Of a DNA stretch of 64,000 nt, positions 12,040 to 64,000 are shown in pieces. Under the pieces are notes generated by a model, which saw only the letters and a program-made list of their open reading frames with translations, did not search any database and was not told the DNA's origin. Source of the DNA: Cololabis saira (lineage: Eukaryota > Chordata > Actinopteri > Beloniformes > Belonidae); the NCBI RefSeq assembly GCF_033807715.1, contig NC_084596.1, positions 33,990,379 to 34,054,378 on the forward strand, given 5' to 3'. Position numbers and translations under genes: made by a program. Numbering within the stretch: position 1 is the stretch's first letter; each line of letters starts with the position of its first letter.

Positions 12040-12960
12040 TCACACTAATAATAATAACTTGCATTTATATAGCGCCTTTCAAAGAACCCAAGGTCGCTTA
12101 ACAGATCATAGGCCTTTTCAAGGGATGCCTTGAAAAAGGAAAACCAAGGAAGAACAAACAAAACAAAACACCATCGGGACAAAACAGGGGGGGGGGGGCA
12201 CTAATGGGGAAAAGCCAGGGTGAAAAGGTGGGTTTTGAGTTGTTTTAAAACTGTCCAGAGAAGGGGAGTCACGGATTACAGCAGGGAGAGAGTTCCAAAG
12301 GGTGGGGGCAGCAACACTGAAGGCTCTGTCCCCAAACGTCTTCAGTCTGGTCCGGGGGATGGAGAGCAGACCAGCGTCTGAAGACCGCAGGTTCCGGGAG
12401 GGAGTGTGGTGATGAAGGAGGTCGGACAGGTACTGGGGGGCCAGAGTGTGAAGGGATTTGTAGGTGAGTAGGAGGAGTTTCTACCGAATGCGGAACTTAA
12501 CAGGTAGCCGGTGGAGGTGGATGAGGGTGGGGGTGATGTACTGCCAGGGCTTGGTGTGGGTGAGAACCCTGGCAGCTGAATTCTGCACATACTGGAGCCT
12601 GTCCAGGGTTTTACTTGGAACCCCAGACAGGACTCCATTACAATAATCCAGTCGGGAGGTGATGAAAACATGGATGAGTGTTTCTGCCACAGAGTCAGAG
12701 AGTGAGGGACGGAGACGTGCAATGTTTCTGAGGTGGTAGAATGCAGATTTGGTGACCGACTTGATATGTGACTGGAAGGAGAGGGTGGAGTCCAAGATGA
12801 CGCCCAGATTACGGACCTCGGAGGATGGCGTGATGGTGCAGCCGTCCACCCGGATGAGCAGATCTCCAACCTTCCGGTTGGAGATCTGCTCATCCGGGCG
12901 GCTGTACAGACACTGCAGAATTTGGTTGCTTTCCTCCTCTGAGTTGGCAGGCTGAGGGGA
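12040..12960 (-). pseudogene. L2-like LINE reverse transcriptase C-terminus, 5'-truncated and frameshifted
   Basis: On the minus strand the frame ending near 12481 contains motifs typical of the C-terminal reverse transcriptase region of fish L2-clade elements: LGVILDSTLSF, FYHLRNIARLRPSL, FITSRLDYCNGVLSGVP and VQNSAARVL. After a frameshift a second frame continues with the typical PTLWNSLP-like C-terminus. The 3' tail contains tttatatagcgcctttcaaa, shared by many fish LINEs. It is truncated at its 5' side and cannot be active. A perfect inverted duplication interrupts it at 12849-12898. Confidence 0.8.
12849..12898. repeat. Perfect 23-bp inverted repeat, 4-base loop
   Basis: Arms at 12849-12871 and 12876-12898 are exact complements around TTCC. 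The hairpin lies inside the LINE relic and replaces part of its coding sequence, probably a local foldback duplication rather than a functional site. Confidence 0.9.
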
Positions 12961-13020
12961 GACCACTTTATATATGTTAAAGCAAGAGAAAACCTGTTTT
13001 TCATAATGGGTCCCCTTTAA

Positions 13021-14344
13021 GGACACAGATCACCCAGAACGGGAGAATGATTTACTCGTAACTGTCAGAAACTGGAGGGTGTGACGCCGGGCACTCGCTG
13101 TATGCCATCCAGTCAATGGAGAGGAAGTGGATGTTGAAAGACTCTGAAAAGTGGACAGCAGTGCAGCTTTTATCTCAGGAAAAGGGGAGAAATTGGATGC
13201 ATTAGGTTTTTTTTTTTTTTTTTGTTTGTTTTCTTCCCATTTTGAAATTTACAGTCTAACAATTCAAATCTTGGCAGCTGAAACAGTCATAGAAAAAGAA
13301 GTTTATTTTTGTTCAGAGGACAACATTTTTCTACTGGGAAAGGACTCGTTTTGGGAAGTGTTTCCAAGAGACGAGTGACTTACGAGCGAGGACTGCATAA
13401 AAAGAACGGGACCCCCCCCCTTGATGTCAGCCCCAGGTTTTCCGAGATGTGGTTTTGAAGCCTCTCTTACTGCCCAGTGCCATGTTGTAAATCGATGGGC
13501 TGGGACACATCCACCTTACGTCAGTCACAGTCGTCCTACACCTAGGTGTAGGTTATAACTTATAACCTACACCTGCCAGCCAATCAGAATCGAGTATTCA
13601 CACAGACCGTGGTATAAAGAAATCTAACATCAAAATGCGGGCTCCATTCATTCCTATGAGGCTTGTTACCATCGCGACACAAAACCTATTAATTCCTATG
13701 GGGGAGGATAGGAATGAATGCAGTACACCTCAGACAGAACCAGAACCACACCCCCTTCAGATGGGGGTGTGGTTCATCACCCCCTGAGAAGCAGATTTCT
13801 TGCAGCTAGGAACCACTATAGCTGCACGCAGGTCATTGCAAATGGAAAGTACCAAGATTCTTGTGTAAACTTGTAATATAGTCAGTAAGCAAACTACAAC
13901 TCCAGTCTCTGAAGACGACGTGTCACAGTCGACATCATTCATACTTTGCTGATATTTGTTGTACCGTAGCCTGACTCCATGCGGGCGACTTCAGGGGGGG
14001 TTACTACAGTTCAGACAGGACTTGGCTGTGCTTTAAGTTTATAGAATACGGCTAGTCCAACCAGAAGTTCAGGATGAACGGCGTCGGCAGATTGTGCACT
14101 TAGATGGACACACATGAGTTACAGGCTGTAATGCAGGTTGCTCTACTGCTTCAATCAATCTCTTTCTTTACTATTCATCTAATAAAAGCCTGAAAAGGCC
14201 GGCAGTAAGACTGGAACCAAAAACAGTGCTGCAAAAGTTAACTGTTTATCATTAAACAAACCAAAGAGGCGGGAAAATGGTTACGTACTGAGGGACAGGC
14301 CTGCAGGGTTTCAGTGCCGCAAACGGCCGTGTATCTGATCCTAC
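13021..14344. other. Intergenic region between ifi30 and pde4c
   Basis: No gene is seen. Two perfect hairpins stand out. One is AGGTGTAGGTTATAA at 13544-13558 with its complement at 13560-13574. The other is GAACCACACCCCC with its complement around a 7-base loop at about 13739-13772. With the surrounding 13420-13800 they suggest a degraded foldback element. A poly-T tract lies at 13207-13223. Confidence 0.5.
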
Positions 14345-14413
14345 ATGCGTCCTGCATCCTCCTCCTTGGTATTTCCTTCCCAGCCGTCTTGTTCCCTCGA
14401 TGCAGCAGCAAGT

Positions 14414-63878
<49,465 letters not shown>

Positions 63879-64000
63879 CACCGGCCGCAGCGGTTTCTTC
63901 TGGCGGCCTTCTTTTCTTCACTTTCATTAATATCAGTGCCTCGTCCTCTTTCATTACCCTTCTCCCAGTCCAAGGAAAAAAAAAAGAAAAAAACCCGCCT
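63879..64000 (+). other. pde4c: pde4c 3' UTR, start only
   Basis: Sequence after the TAG stop to the window edge. No AATAAA is visible, so the UTR continues beyond the window. Confidence 0.8.

Larger units (their letters stand above)
11456..13020. mobile_element. TTAA-flanked piggyBac-like element containing a LINE fragment
   Basis: TTAA at 11456-11459 and 13017-13020 flanks inverted ends AGGGGACCTATTATG and, on the right read inward, AGGGGACCCATTATG. TTAA duplications are the hallmark of piggyBac-type transposition. The left part (about 11460-12035) is non-coding, with a GC-rich block near 11820-12000. The right part is an antisense LINE relic (12040-12960). No piggyBac transposase is present, so it is a non-autonomous copy. 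Confidence 0.65.

Noticed and set aside
12342..13004. 220-codon minus-strand frame
   Set aside because: It overlaps the L2-like reverse transcriptase in a different frame; only its C-terminal part is the frameshifted LINE continuation. Not a host gene.

Overview
The window is vertebrate nuclear DNA, almost certainly from a teleost fish. It has GT-AG introns, long CA/GA/ATCC microsatellites and dense fish-type transposons: hAT, Tc1/mariner, Harbinger and piggyBac-like elements, L2-, L1/Tx1- and RTE-like LINE fragments, and a tRNA-derived SINE. Two protein genes are supported, both on the + strand. Their order, ifi30 then pde4c, matches human 19p13.11, except that nothing resembling MPV17L2 or RAB3A lies between them here.

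Layout. 1-3541: no coding sequence; AT-rich, ending near an AATAAA, plausibly the 3' UTR of an upstream + strand gene (PIK3R2 would be the syntenic candidate, not proven). 5213-11345: ifi30 (GILT), seven coding exons that join in frame to give 254 residues with the CPGC active site and the full GILT signature. Its intron 1 holds a palindromic element with intact target-site duplications. Its intron 2 holds a three-layer nest of transposons. 11460-13016: a TTAA-flanked element carrying a LINE fragment. 14414-63878: pde4c, a cAMP-specific phosphodiesterase 4.

The pde4c locus is the main interest. A common body of 14 exons (51829-63878) encodes UCR1, UCR2, the catalytic domain and an ERK-docking C-terminus. 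Upstream of it lie at least four well supported alternative first coding units, plus one weaker candidate: a two-exon PDE4B1/D7-like unit (14414, 15992), a PDE4B3/D5-like exon (24182), a PDE4D3-like exon (33159), and a closely spaced pair at 42894 (weak) and 43078. All end in the same codon phase, with a GT donor, compatible with the UCR1 exon. A super-short first exon (60429, PDE4D6/B5-like) lies inside the gene and splices to the second part of UCR2. One locus could therefore make long enzymes (UCR1+UCR2) and a super-short enzyme whose different N-termini would set location and regulation.

The remaining sequence is intronic or intergenic and dominated by repeats. Many have clear target-site duplications and could be delimited to the base. 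I found no CRISPR array, tRNA gene, operon or prokaryote-like system. Most long uninterrupted frames are microsatellite translations, transposon relics or antisense shadows of exons.
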